Below, one piece after another: positions 1-11,700 of a stretch of 64,000 bases of DNA; the stretch's first letter is position 1, and the number at the start of each line of letters is the position of its first letter. Made by a program: the position numbers and the translations under genes. Under the pieces are notes generated by a model, which saw only the letters and a list, made by a program, of their open reading frames with translations, did not search any database and had not been told where the DNA came from. Origin of the DNA: Meandrina meandrites (lineage: Eukaryota; Cnidaria; Anthozoa; Scleractinia; Meandrinidae); contig OY855914.1 in NCBI GenBank assembly GCA_963693305.1, forward strand, positions 11,941,403 through 12,005,402, in the 5' to 3' direction.

Positions 1-19
1 AGCAATGATTATTTTTTAG

Positions 20-312
20 TGGGAGATGTCATGGCCTACTGTTACCCTGTTGGATGCTGGATCCAGCAGTCTATGCCGGCTAGCGTGCTGTGGGCAGATG
101 AACAGAGGTAAATTCTACCTGCATTATTGTTCATCGTCAAATCTTACATGCAGTTGCCCCTCTCATAACAGGGACTGACTTATTTATCGCACCAAAAAAA
201 CAAATGTCCTTTTATTCATGCTGCTCAGTATAAACCAATAGTTTTTTTTTCAGATTTGGTACTACCTCGCGAACATTGGAGTAACTACAACACCATGAAG
301 GAAGTTGTATTT
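20..312 (+). CDS. Two candidate exons of an unidentified plus-strand gene
   Basis: Two segments, 20-107 and 254-312, have convincing splice junctions (TTTTTTAG before, AG|GTAAAT, a T-rich CAG, TTT|GTAAGA) and one frame stays open across both. The join gives 49 codons beginning WEMSWPTV and containing LVLPREHWSNYN. The first exon starts in phase 0, the intron is 146 bp, and the second ends in phase 0. They lie on the strand opposite ING3, left of its exon 8, so they would sit in an ING3 intron or overlap it. I do not recognise the protein and no continuation to the right is clear. It could be a nested gene, a gene fragment, or chance. Confidence 0.3.
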
Positions 313-349
313 GTAAGATCGTTTTAATAACATGCAGAAGGCACCTCAC

Positions 350-3300
350 CTAGGGCGGCAGCATATGGAGGTTTCAAGGCCCCACTGCTTCTTCTCCCAG
401 ACTGCATTTGTAGTGTTGTTGTTACTGCTTGAGCAGCGGCAACTGCCACAGCAGCTGATCCTGCTCCAACAGAACCTGGAAATGAAAAATGAAATGGAAA
501 TGAAATTATTGAGAACAAAGCACATTAATTTGACAACTTCTTGTGCAAAGGGTTTACTGTGGCCAACCTGAAACTGCAGGCCAGCGGGCAGGCAGGTAGA
601 GAGGTTCAGGCTATTAACTTGGCTAAGAGGCTAAAGAGTTGAACTTTGGACTACAGAGAACAACATTCGTCATTTAAAAAGATGGTTTTTCAATTCCAGT
701 GCCTCACCACACAGTCATGCTACTGTACCTCCACTAATAATTATATTAACAAAGGGTAAACTATTCTAAAAAAATAATTAAACTTGTTTTATTTACCTAA
801 CTGAATGTGTATGATTTAGGAGCAGAAGAAGGAGACTGAGGTGCAACTGATTTTGGCGATGGCGACATCTGATTGTAGGCTCGAAGGGCTAACTATTCTA
901 AAAATCAAACGTTTTATTTACCTAATGTGTATGATCTAGGAGCAGAAGAAGGAGACTGAGGTGCAACTGATTTTGGCGATGGTGACATCTGATTGTAGGC
1001 TCGAAGGGCTAACTATTCTAACAATCAAACTTGTTTTATTTACCTAATGTGTATGATCTAGGAGCAGAAGAAGGAGACTGTGGTGCAACTGATTTTGACG
1101 ACGGCGACATCTGATTGTAGGCTCCAAGGGCTAACTACATGTACATGTATTCTAAAAATCAAACTGTTTTATTTACCTAATGTGTATGATCTAGGAGCAG
1201 AAGGAGACTGAGGTGCAACTGATTTTGGCGATGGCGACATCTGATTGTAGGCTCCAAGGGCTAACTATTCTAAGAATCAAACTTGTTTTATTTACCTAAT
1301 GTGTATGATCTTGGAGCAGAAGAAGGAGACTGAGGTGCAACTGATTTTGGCGACGGCGACATCTGATTGTAGGCTCCAAGGGAGCCATACGAGTAGTCAG
1401 GTATGCCAGGAATAGACAAGTGGTCTCCATTCACAAGATCACTCGACAAACTGTCAGGAGTCTTTCTTTCTACAATGGAGATGGAAACATTAGGTACATG
1501 ACTGTATGACAAGAAAATAATAAAACAATAAAAAAAAAAACATCCATTACTAACAGTGTAATGTACAAAAATTGTTATAAGATAGCTAGCACAGCCGCGC
1601 AATCAAATTAAATCAGTCAATATAAGTGTGCACAAAATCCAATGGTGCATGCTGATAGCGTGAGCAAATTGCTTCACCTTTAATTGTGCGGGTTTTCCAT
1701 GAATGTTATAAAATAATCGGTTCTTCCTTTTAGCTATGCACTATCGAGTTATGGTGCACTTGGGAAGTTTGGAGAGCACTCAAGAAGCTAGAGTTGCTCT
1801 TAATCACCTATATCTAGTACTCAACAATTTTCATACTACAGCTTTCGTCAGTTCCGTGAATAATGATATTATAACTGTAAGTAATGTTAAGATAGTTAAT
1901 AGAAGAAATGTCTATATCATTGTACTAATGTAACATGTATTGTCAATTAGTAATTAAATACTATAAGTAACGCTAGTAATAGTGAGTAATTTTTTTCTTT
2001 TTTTAGTATTGTAAGTAATGTTACTGTTCAGTACTGTAAGTAATGTTAGTGTTGTAAGTAATGTTTGTGTTGCAACTAAAAAAAAGAGTTGCTCTTATGA
2101 CGCTTTTTGTACTCTCCAAACTTCCCATGCGCACCATACAATTACATGTAACTTGATGAACCAATTGTTAATTATGACAATCAAATCCTGATTTCTTGGC
2201 CCCTTGATTTCTTCAAACCTCTTAAAACCTCAAATCAAAGTTGCTTCATTCTCTAGTCAAATACCCTTGATTATTTGAACTCCTTTCTTTTTTCATTTCT
2301 TTTTTTTGGTCATGCATAAAAAATTAAATGATTTAACTTAACCTTGCAGCCAAATCAGCTAAAATTGGCTAAAAAAAGTGAAAAGAATGTACTGTATCAC
2401 CACACTCAGCAGCCCATAATTTCTAAAGCTTTCTAAATGGAATGCCGTGTACCATTTGAATTTCTGTCCAGAATTTACAGATTTTTGATGTAAATGGAAA
2501 GCACCCCAGGATTTCATTGTACCAGTCAAGTGTGTACATTTACATACACACCATTGCCATTATTTTTCTCAATTAAGTTATAGATTATTTTAATTGTTAT
2601 TTTTAATTAAATATAAAACAGCAGTAACATGCAATTCCAAGTTGAAAGTACATTGCACAGTTACATGAACAAGTGAAACAGAGATGTCCAGGAGTGAATG
2701 CTAATTAGTAAGAGCACATTCTTTGTGATAGGCGTCACAAAGTGTCCTCATTGATAGACATTGACCAAAACACACAATTCTTCAAATGTAAAGTAATATG
2801 GAAATAACCCAGTCAAACATGAAATACTTATCAAACAATACTTATGTTCAATCCCAGACATAAGTGAAGTGAAATGTACATGCAAGTTTTTCCATTAATT
2901 TTGTCTGTTGATGCACACCAATTTCTTTTACATTAGTTTGTACAGATTGCTTGACAATATAAAACAGGTAAATGTGAACGCACACGTCAGCCTCTGAATT
3001 ATGTGACTTGCACAAAGCGTGCTTGTACACTGTTCAGTGTAACTTACTGTGCCCAGCCAGTTGCAATCCGTGTATGTGATTATTTCTCGCAGGTGATGGT
3101 GGATTGAGGGGTTCATCCAGTCTAAGAGATCCTACAATAGAGAAAATAGTTCTCAATCATTGCTTATCATAATAGCTAAAACAGAATGTCAGCACAATTC
3201 CATACAAAATGTATAAACAAATAAAAACTTTTCAACTGATCTATGATTGGACATGTACATGTCTTTCTCAATGTTCATGTGGATTCTGATATCATGCTTG

Positions 3301-6300
3301 TGTTGCTAGTGAAAACCAAATTTAGAAGAGAATGCTTCTCCAAAATAAATGCATGCACATGTACATTTTTGTAGCAGAAATGAATGGCAGTCAATTGTTC
3401 GCAACAAACTGCACAAACCTACAGTACATGTAGATCTACTACTAAAGGGAAGGTAAAAAGGAAAAAAGTCTGCGTTCGGGCCTGGTGACTCATCAGCAAA
3501 GAGCTTGTCCCAGTTTCCATTGTAAGCTGATATGCCAATCCATCACAGGGTAACCCCAGCATTAAATTAACCAGTACCCATTTATGCATGTGGGTGTAGA
3601 GAGCTATAGTGAGGCACTATGAGAGTAAAGTGTCTTGCCCAAGAAAAAAAAAAAAGAGTCACAGGACTTGAACCTCGACTACTTGATCCAGAGCCCAGCG
3701 CACAAACCATTACACTACCACACCTTGACCTTGCAGCACATTGTGGATCTATTACATAATTGAACCCCCCGGAAAAAAACAAAAATAAATAAATAAATAA
3801 AAAACAAAAAAAAACATAACAAAACAAAAAAACAAGTTCATATTCATTTGCGTTCGCATTCATTGATGTTACCTTACAACACAGCAAGAATTATATTAAG
3901 GCAGATAACAAACTTACTTTGTTCTAGAATTTCTGTTATTCCAGCATTATCTGCTTCTAGTTCCATTTTAAACTTTGCAAGTTCTTGATCTAATTTTCGT
4001 AAATGTCTGTCCACCTAAAAAAGACAAAAAAAAATTATTAAATGCCGTATTTGTACATTGCATAAAACGAACTTATCTGTGTGTGTTGTTAGTGACTGAA
4101 TTAAACATGTTAGGTCTTAACTATTTTATTTTTGTTATTAATGTATGAGCGACAATCTTCAAATTGGCAGTGATAACAGCTGTCCTTTACTGGCAAAATC
4201 ATGGCCACATAACCAACAAGCAGGACAATTTCCAAGCATTATACACGCAAATACTTACATGTACAGTTTACATACTAATTGAGATAAACTTGAAAAAAAA
4301 ATGGGGCAAAGGCTTTTCAAATTCAGCTGAATGTAAATTATTTGTTTTAAATTCTTCACCAAGTTTTTCCATGTGCCATTTGCCCATGAGTCCTTTCTAG
4401 GGTACATCTCTTTTGAATACAATGTCTCCATAGATTTAAGGAGGCTCGCAACGGTTTCCAGCACTTTCCAGCTCTTAAACTTTATTGGGTCAGTACTACA
4501 AATCTTTATCAGTTACTGCTACAATAATGATATAACACAATTTCCCAATCATTGCTGAACAAGTTGTGGTCATTTTCATGACGTCACAACAGTTTTACCT
4601 GTTAAAAACACCCTTAATTTTCCCTTTAAGCGCTTATGACTCAAAAACGAGTCCAGTGACCCCCATTTTTTATTATTGAATAATGATTGGCATGTTAAGA
4701 TGCAACTTTTTGCAAAGTTAAAAAAATTTCTCCAGAGCGGTTTCAGAGCCACCTTAAATTTCCAAAAATTTAAGGTGGCTCTGAAACCGCTCCGGAGAAA
4801 TTTTTTTAACTTTGCAAAAAGTTGCATCTTAACATGCCAATCATTATTCAATAATAAAAAATGGGGGTCACCGGACTCGTTTTTGAGTTATAAGCGCTTA
4901 AAGGGAAAATTAAGGGTGTTTTTAACAGGTAAAACTGTTGTTATAGTAACCAGTGACTTCATGAAAATGACGACAACTTGTTCAGTAATGATGGGGAATT
5001 CGTTTAACATCATTATTGTAGCAGCAACTGATAAAGGTTTGTAGTACTGGCCCATCAAAGTTTCAGAGCTGGAAATTGCTGGAAACCGTTGCGAGCCTCC
5101 TTAAGTCAATTCTATCTCAAGACCAGAATTACCTAAAATTGTGTAACTTTGACCCCATTAAGGACAAAATGAGTATGTTGGCTTCCCAAACTTGTCATTG
5201 TTCATGAACTAACAGTCATCCAGATGTTCTTTTGATGGAAACTCTGCAATGTTGTGGCGCAATATTATTAATATTGATTGACAGTTTGGTCAACTCAACT
5301 TGCAATGAGAACTTGGCAACTCATGCAAGTTAAACTCATCAACAATAGATGAGCTTGGGCATTGGTGCCTCAAGGTTGGTGGAGCCGGGCGATGCACAGC
5401 AGGGGAGGAGGTATCCATGGTAACCCTGAAGCGGCCACCACCCACCTGGGCACCGTCACACTGAAGGACTCAGTGGAATACTTACCAACCTACCACGAGG
5501 CTCATCGACTCACCCAAGGGAGGGTGGGCCGGACGAAAATTGCAAAGCCTGCGAGCGAATATGCTAGCGAAATGAGCTTGCGAATGAAAGCGAGCAGCAC
5601 ACTGCGTGTAAAGGTCCTGAAACGCCCCTGCACGGGTCCTGGGGCCACCCCGAGCTTTATGCGGCCAGCGGTAGCGGCGTACTGCATATAGGCGTCATAA
5701 AGTACCCCAGCGAACTGCCAAGGTTGCAAGCGAGCTTCCTGCATCCAACGGTTGCTGGAGGGCATTGCTTTGAGGTTAACTTTGCCTAAATTACATTTAG
5801 CCACATTAAATTTGAATTGAAAGTTGCAAGTTGCTTTGATCAAACTGTCAATCATTGGTACATTGCACTAACAACAATGCTGACTTCTCATCAAAAGAAC
5901 ACGATCTGGTTTGATTGGAATTAGCTTAGAAGTTGTTCATTACACTGTACATGTAACTGCACTGTACCAGATATTTTACTACCGATACTGACAACAAAAA
6001 GTTTTTAAAATACTGTTATGTTGCATTGGCCTGCAAGATTAAATCTTTGCATTTAGTGACAATTACAAATGAATCTATGTGTATAATGTATGTTGTATAT
6101 TCTGTGGTTGAATTTTACCCTAGGTTACAAATTGGTATTTTCTTTTGTTTTATATTCATTACCATACATGAATATTAGTAATTACCATACAGTCATGAGA
6201 ACAAAGGAAAATACTTATAGTACAATTGAGCCACAACATGTATTCATTCTATCTACAGTGCCCAGTAGAACCCTGATTTCTTGAACCTCCAGAGGTACAT

Positions 6301-8533
6301 GTAATGAAAATCGGTTTGAGAAATCGGGAGGTTCGAGAAATCAGGATTTAAATTCCAGAGAAGCAATATCCAAGGAAAATGAAATTTTGTTTGAGAAATC
6401 AGGAGTAAAATAACAGAGAAGTACTATCCAAGTGAAACATTATTTGGTTCGAGAAATCAGGAGTAATGGGGAACCGAGGGTTTGAGAACAGGATTCTACT
6501 GTATAGGGAAAGTCTTATGTTGACTTACCAGATCGTATGTCTGTGTTGCTATGTTCACTTTCTCATCAGCATCCTCCACAGCCTTTTGGTACTCCTAAAA
6601 AAAAAAGAAATAAGCATATACATGTAATTATATCAACAACAATAATGAACGCTAAAAACTGCTTTAAAATCAAATGATGACCAGTTGCTCTCCAGCAATA
6701 ATAAATAAATTATGAGGCAGCCATTTTGTATGTAATAAAGATGGCAGCCAGCAAAATTTACCATCTTTGTCATTACAACAAATCTCCATTTGCTGCCTAC
6801 TTTGTCTGAAATTGATAACATTCTGGTTAAAATTGGTCGGCCATCAGCTACCTACACTGTACACGTACTTTGCAATTTTTCCTCAAGAAAATTATTAGTT
6901 TCCTCAAAAGGCTTTTCGAGTTCGCACATAAGTAACAGTGCATAGTTGTTAGTATGTTCTTGTTATGAAGTTCTTACATCTCTAATCTGTTTGTACTGTT
7001 GCTCCTTCCACTCTGGCTTGGCCTTACGACAGTTCATGAAAAACTGTTTCACTCTGATGTCCAGGTCATCTATTCTGTCTGTTGAGAGCACAAAACATGT
7101 TCTCAAACATATTATATCAATATTGATACCATCTTATATTGTTTCTCCCAGCTTGAATGTACAAGAATTAAAAACTTCTCAATGATCATATCAAAAATAG
7201 GCTCCATGACCAATACATAGATAAAGTCTGCATACAAGCCTAGTGGCCCATCAGGCTGGAGCTTATCCCTGTTTCCGTAGCATGAAGTGACTAGGAGTAT
7301 TTCTAGTCCCCCCTAAATGGGATGCTAGTCCATCACAGGGTTACCCCCAGCAGTAAATTGAATAATTGTTAATTATTTTCACATATAAAAATGTATGCAT
7401 GCTTTGCATTTCTGAAAAAAAAAGGGCTTACACAAACAGTCACTTCTGACATTATACAGCATACAGTGTACACTGTATCTGTTTACTACAAGATCCAACT
7501 TACTTTGAACCTGAAGATCCATCTCTCTCATGTCCGTAAATCTGTCTCGCAGCTCAACAGGGAGCTGCTCTATCACTGATGAAATAAAAGTTCATCAATA
7601 TTTCACATGACTGTACACATGCAAAAAGGTCTTTTAGAAAAAAAGTGGCTAGGTATTCAAAGGTTTGTTACAGTCATGTGTTTGTTTACATATAAACAGA
7701 AAACAGAAAGGATAGAATTATGTGGATTCTATCCGAAGACCCACTGGGTGTTTTAGTTGGAAAACTGAAGAACATTATTTTCTCTAACATTGTTTGAGAA
7801 ACTAATAAAAAGTACAAGATTTTTTTTTTTCATGCAAGTCAAGTTAAAGTGTTGCATAGCACTGGCACACGATCATTCAGGGCAATATCAAAAAAACAAA
7901 ACAAAAGGCGCACTGGATCAACTTGGATCGTTGATTTCAATATTATTGTCTATTGTGTATCTCCTCATTCTTGAATAGCTGCTACTCTTATTCAAATTAG
8001 TGATCCGAGTTGATCCGGTCTGACTTTTGTCTCTCTGCTTCTAAAAATATGGCATCTGGGGGCTTGACCTTGCAAAAGTATTGCAAGGTTTTCTTTTGAT
8101 TTCCAAGCTAATTTCTTGCAATCAAGATAAGAAACGTTTGTTATTTCACTACATAAATCGTACGCAAATTAGCAGAGGACTACTTCACGGGTTTTTCCAT
8201 CACACCGATTTTAATCGAGCTACTGCGCATGTCCGAAGCAGGAACTTATTTACGTTTTTGCGACCACTGACAACGCTCGATTTACGACAAGTTTCACTCC
8301 ATGCAACCTTTCAAATTTTTATCTATTACTTCAAATCGCATCATCGAAGTGTCAAATACAGACCAGCGGTTTTTACAGCTCAAAATCATTGAACAACGAC
8401 CACCGAACGCCGAACAATAACAATGAACGTTTACAAACCCAAAACTGCGCTCAGCGAAGAATGCACACAAAAAATAACAACACAAATAAGCTGAGATAAT
8501 CTTACGCTCAACATAGTCTTCCAAATAAAGCAT
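350..8533 (-). CDS. ING3: Inhibitor of growth protein 3 (ING3), 5' eight exons, partial
   Basis: ING3 is a subunit of the NuA4/TIP60 histone acetyltransferase complex; the family's C-terminal PHD finger reads H3K4me3. Coding exons in order: 8533-8506, 7575-7504, 7078-6978, 6594-6529, 4014-3918, 3131-3048, 1469-1296, 475-350. All have GT-AG junctions and consistent phases, giving 249 codons plus one base. The protein opens MLYLEDYVELIEQLPVELRD, the ING N-terminal leucine-zipper-like domain, then FFMNCRKAKPEW, DEKVNIATQTYDLVDRHLRK and GITEILEQ, all close to vertebrate ING3. Exon 8 (GAGSAAVAVAAAQAV...GRRSSG) matches the Ala-rich and basic segment before the PHD. The PHD finger is not here, so the gene runs off the left edge. 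Four extra copies of the end of exon 7 lie between exons 7 and 8. Confidence 0.93.
797..1382 (-). repeat. Tandem partial duplication of ING3 exon 7 (five homologous 87-bp segments)
   Basis: The last 87 bp of ING3 exon 7 (1296-1382) recurs at 1177-1260, 1044-1130, 922-1008 and 802-888, with a period of 120-130 bp. Each copy is preceded by an AG and followed by GTAAAT, except the last. Each starts needing one base and ends leaving one (phase 1-1), so each would add 28-29 codons of a Ser/Pro-rich stretch (MSPSPKSVAPQSPSSAP) without breaking frame. The 1177-1260 copy lacks exactly one codon. The 802-888 copy has a 5-bp insertion that puts a TAG just before the usual donor, but a GT at 801-800 would restore an 87-bp exon. 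Confidence 0.85.
1748..2142. mobile_element. Short inverted-repeat element
   Basis: The segment near 1748-1803 (ATGGTGCACTTGGGAAG and onward) recurs inverted and diverged at 2086-2142. Between the arms lies AT-rich sequence with repeated GTAAGTAATGTTA-type words. It looks like an old non-autonomous inverted-repeat element in an ING3 intron; I saw no clear target duplication. Confidence 0.5.
3465..3730 (-). mobile_element. tRNA-derived SINE
   Basis: On the minus strand this begins with a pol III head: box A-like GTGTAATGGTTTGTGCGC and box B GGTTCAAGTCC, then a T-run at 3643-3656. A body follows with CTTGGGCAAGACACTTTACT and TAAATGGGTACTGG. Related bodies occur at 7228-7362 (fragment, same orientation) and 35310-35475 (plus strand). 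It lies in the ING3 intron between exons 6 and 5. Confidence 0.75.
4436..5104. mobile_element. TTAA-flanked foldback MITE, nearly full palindrome
   Basis: TTAA at 4436-4439 and 5101-5104 bounds a 661-bp element starting GGAGGCTCGCAACGG and ending with its reverse complement. The arms (about 4440-4760 and 4775-5100) match almost throughout, so the whole element can fold into one long hairpin. TTAA target duplications are typical of piggyBac and Kolobok DNA transposons. The long open frames on both strands are mirror images of each other and are not genes. Confidence 0.85.
5350..5770. other. GC-rich segment of unknown nature in an ING3 intron
   Basis: About 400 bp is markedly richer in G and C than the surrounding intron, with abrupt edges. 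Open frames of 109 codons (plus) and 117 codons (minus) run through it but I recognise neither. It may be a foreign or retroposed segment, a structured RNA gene or a regulatory island. I could not match it to U1, U4, 5S or 7SL RNA with confidence. Confidence 0.4.
7228..7362 (-). mobile_element. Fragment of the tRNA-derived SINE (body only)
   Basis: Shares with the 3465-3730 element the run CCATCACAGGGTTACCCCCAG (minor differences) and the preceding AGCTTATCCCTGTTTCC. The tRNA-like head is absent, so this is a truncated copy in an ING3 intron. Confidence 0.55.
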
Positions 8534-8749
8534 CTTGATTCAGTGGATGTATATTTTTCACTTCTTTTCAGCTTTCCTTGTTAATTTCATCATGGCGTCC
8601 ATTTCACGACTGCCGCATTCTTGCTACGGCGCATGCTTATCAGAGCGACTGCTGACCAATCAGTACCCTCGTGTTCCAAAATTTCACAATCTCTCGCAAA
8701 GCGCTCATTTCGTTTTATTTTTATAGTAGAATTTTGAAAATCCGGAACT
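8534..8749. promoter_or_regulatory. Bidirectional ING3/AMT promoter region
   Basis: The 216 bp separating the ING3 start codon (minus) from the AMT start codon (plus) must hold both transcription starts unless the leaders overlap. Visible motifs are GACCAATCAG at 8654-8663, a good CCAAT box, and GGCGCATGC near 8629, resembling an NRF-1 site. No TATA box is placed convincingly. CCAAT plus NRF-1-like sites suit a TATA-less housekeeping promoter with a mitochondrial gene on one side; this is motif reading only. Confidence 0.6.
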
Positions 8750-11700
8750 ATGAGTGCAATTTTTAGGGTATTTTCCACAGGCTCTTGTAGGAGGAGTGAT
8801 ACATTTATTCCGTTTACACGCGCACTGAGTGGGATCACTGCAGCTCGAGCTTTTGCAACAGACACAAAGGTAATCAACGTGGGCTAATTTGCTAGCTACA
8901 ATTTGTAGCAAAGAAATATTTTTATCCTTCTTACCTTTTTTTAGGTTCGCTAAATCAACATCGTGATCACAATTTCATAAAACCTTAAGCCCCATAACTT
9001 ACCATATAAAACTTGAAAAGCCCTTTCTAGTACCCCCACCCCACCCCCCCTCCACCACCGACCTTACCCACACTACAAACCGCTGCATTTACTTGTTATT
9101 GTCACCTTCTTTGTAGAGATGTGTTTTTTACAGTAATGAATATGAAAGTCTTTCATATCTTTCTTTACTTGCACTTATTGCTGATTTATGAATTGAAATA
9201 CCCCCATCTCTAATAATTCCTCTCACCCTCCCTCTCTATTAAGCTCCTGCCCACCCCCCCCCCACCCCGCCCCATTTACTTTCACTTCTCTGGTATGTCC
9301 CAGGAGGATTTTGTCTCACTTTTTGAAAGAGGGTACACAAGTACGTTTATTACTAGACTGCAATGAACAGTGTCTTTCTTTTTTTAAAGCGTGCGACACA
9401 AAAACACAAATTAATGCAATAGGGACAAAATCTGACTGCTTGCAGTCTGTTCATTTACAGGTTTACAGATAGGGAAGAGATGGTTGGGTAACAAGGCCAG
9501 ATACTCAAAGCATTTCTTGTGGTATCATTTCAATCATAGTACATGTACATGTAGCTTTCAATCACTGTAGCTGTCAAATTATCACAAAAATATATTGTTA
9601 TTATTGTTATGATTATTATTATAATTTGTTTATTTAGTTATTAGTTTTTCTCTTTTTGTTCCCAGGAAAACCTTAAAAGGACTCCGTTATATGACTTTCA
9701 TTTGGAGCATGGAGGTAAAATGGTTCCTTTTTGTGGTTGGTCAATGCCAGTGCAATATAAAGATGGTGTACTGCCTTCACATTTACACACTCGCCAGCAT
9801 GCCTCTTTGTTTGATGTATCACATATGTTACAATTCAAGTTACATGGAGATGACAGGGTGAAGTTCTTGGAGAGCTTAGTTGTTGCCGATATTGAAGGAC
9901 TTGCTGATAACACAGGAACACTGTCATTGTTTACAACTGAAAGTGGTGGCATTATTGACGACTTGATCATTAACAAGACTCCTGAGCATTTATATGTGGT
10001 GTCAAATGCAGGATGTGCAGATAAGGTCTTAAAGCATCTTCAGGTATAGTATTTTATTGTATAAGTACTTTAAGTGACCCTGAGGCATTTCAGTCAGTAA
10101 TATGATCAAATTTCCACCCCTTGCAAGTTTGGGGGTATCATAGAGAATTCTATGAAAGATTAAACATGGCTCTTTCTGTTTTCAAATATCTGAATTTCAA
10201 GTAACTGTAATTCCACTGTTCTCGCTCCTCATGTATATTTTGTGCCAAAATTGACTGTAGAATAGGGGCACTTAGAAACATGAAAAGAAAAAAAAAATGG
10301 GGAAAACAAAAACCCTAAGTTTGTCAGTGCAAGGAGTTTTCTTGCTTAGAGAGAGCAGAAAATAATGCACAGTGCTCATAACTTAATGAACACTGCATCC
10401 TTTTATGCTGCATGGATGTGCTGTGCATTCATTAAGTTATGGATGTGCTAAATGATTTACTGGCTATGTTATAACAGTTTTTGTTTAAGCTGTTAATCTG
10501 TAGCTGGTGTATAATTTATCAACAGGAGAGACTAGCAACTGTGAGTAAAGATTTGGATGTTGCTATGGAAGTTCTTGAGAACAAAGCCCTTGTTGCATTA
10601 CAAGGTAAAGTATGTGTACTATCTCACATGTAATACGTGAATGGTAATCCATTTCTCCCAACATTTGGTAGGAAATTTTATCAAATGTTCTGATTTTGCA
10701 AAATTTGTCCCAAGCACAGCTATCTCAATGTATGTCAATTTTTGGGGATAGTTTGTTCAAGTGACCTCAAGAGTGTGTGCAAAGGAAGTCTGAAGTAAGG
10801 GGAGAATACAACATTAGACCATATTTCAGTTCTTTTTACTGGACTGGAACTAGCTTGCAATGGAGGTTAATGCAGGGGAGTATCGTTATTTGAGCTTCAT
10901 GTGATTTGCATTTGAAAAGATTCCCTCATTAGCCTCCATTGCAAGCTAGTTCCAGTCGAATACCGAGAATGTGAATCCTCTATTGTTAGAACAACCTAAA
11001 GAACTCTGACCAAATGGATAGTCTGGCTAAACTCGATCTGAGTGTGAAGTCACTAGAAACTGACAGAGTATTTGCAACAAAGTTATGTGTTCAATTTCCA
11101 AAACCAGATGTACACATATTTTCAGGCCTTCTTTGCAACTGGTTACAGTGAGTTTCTGTTAAAGTTGCCAAGATCCATACATTGTGAATGAGTTACACCA
11201 CTCAGTGAGAGCTGATTCACATCTTTCTTCTTTAGTACCAAAGAAGCTTCAAATGTGTCGTAACCATGCTTGTGTAATATGTAAGCCCAGGTGTCATTTA
11301 CTTGTATCTGGTTCATGGTCTTTCAGGGCCCCAAGCTGCCAAAGTTCTTCAGAGCGGTGTTCAAGGTGACCTCAGTAAAATCTTATTTATGCATGGTGGT
11401 GTAATGGATGTGTTTGGAATCAAGGATGTGCGTGTTACTAGGTGTGGCTACACTGGCGAGGATGGCTTTGAGGTAAAAACAGCTCTCTCCTGTCAGGTTT
11501 GTAGCTAAGCTCGAGAAAAAAGAACGTCCGTTTTTTCGTTATTTGTTGCTTGGTTTGGTTGTTTGTTCTTTAGTTCGGCAGTCGGTATATTTTTTGTTCG
11601 GTAATTCCAACAGCTACATGAAATCTAGTTAGTTCTATAAAGTCTGTTGGTTTCTTAGTTAGCGTCGTGTGTCTTGTTCGTTAATTTGTTCGTTGACTTC

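Noticed and set aside
4576..5044. Open frames of 91 and 122 codons with the same peptide on both strands
   Set aside because: Mirror images generated by a palindromic MITE.
5486..5494. ATACTTACC, equal to the first nine bases of U1 snRNA
   Set aside because: The following sequence does not continue as U1; a nine-base match is expected by chance.
9001..9300. C-rich runs upstream of AMT exon 2
   Set aside because: Low-complexity intronic sequence with no structure beyond short C-runs.
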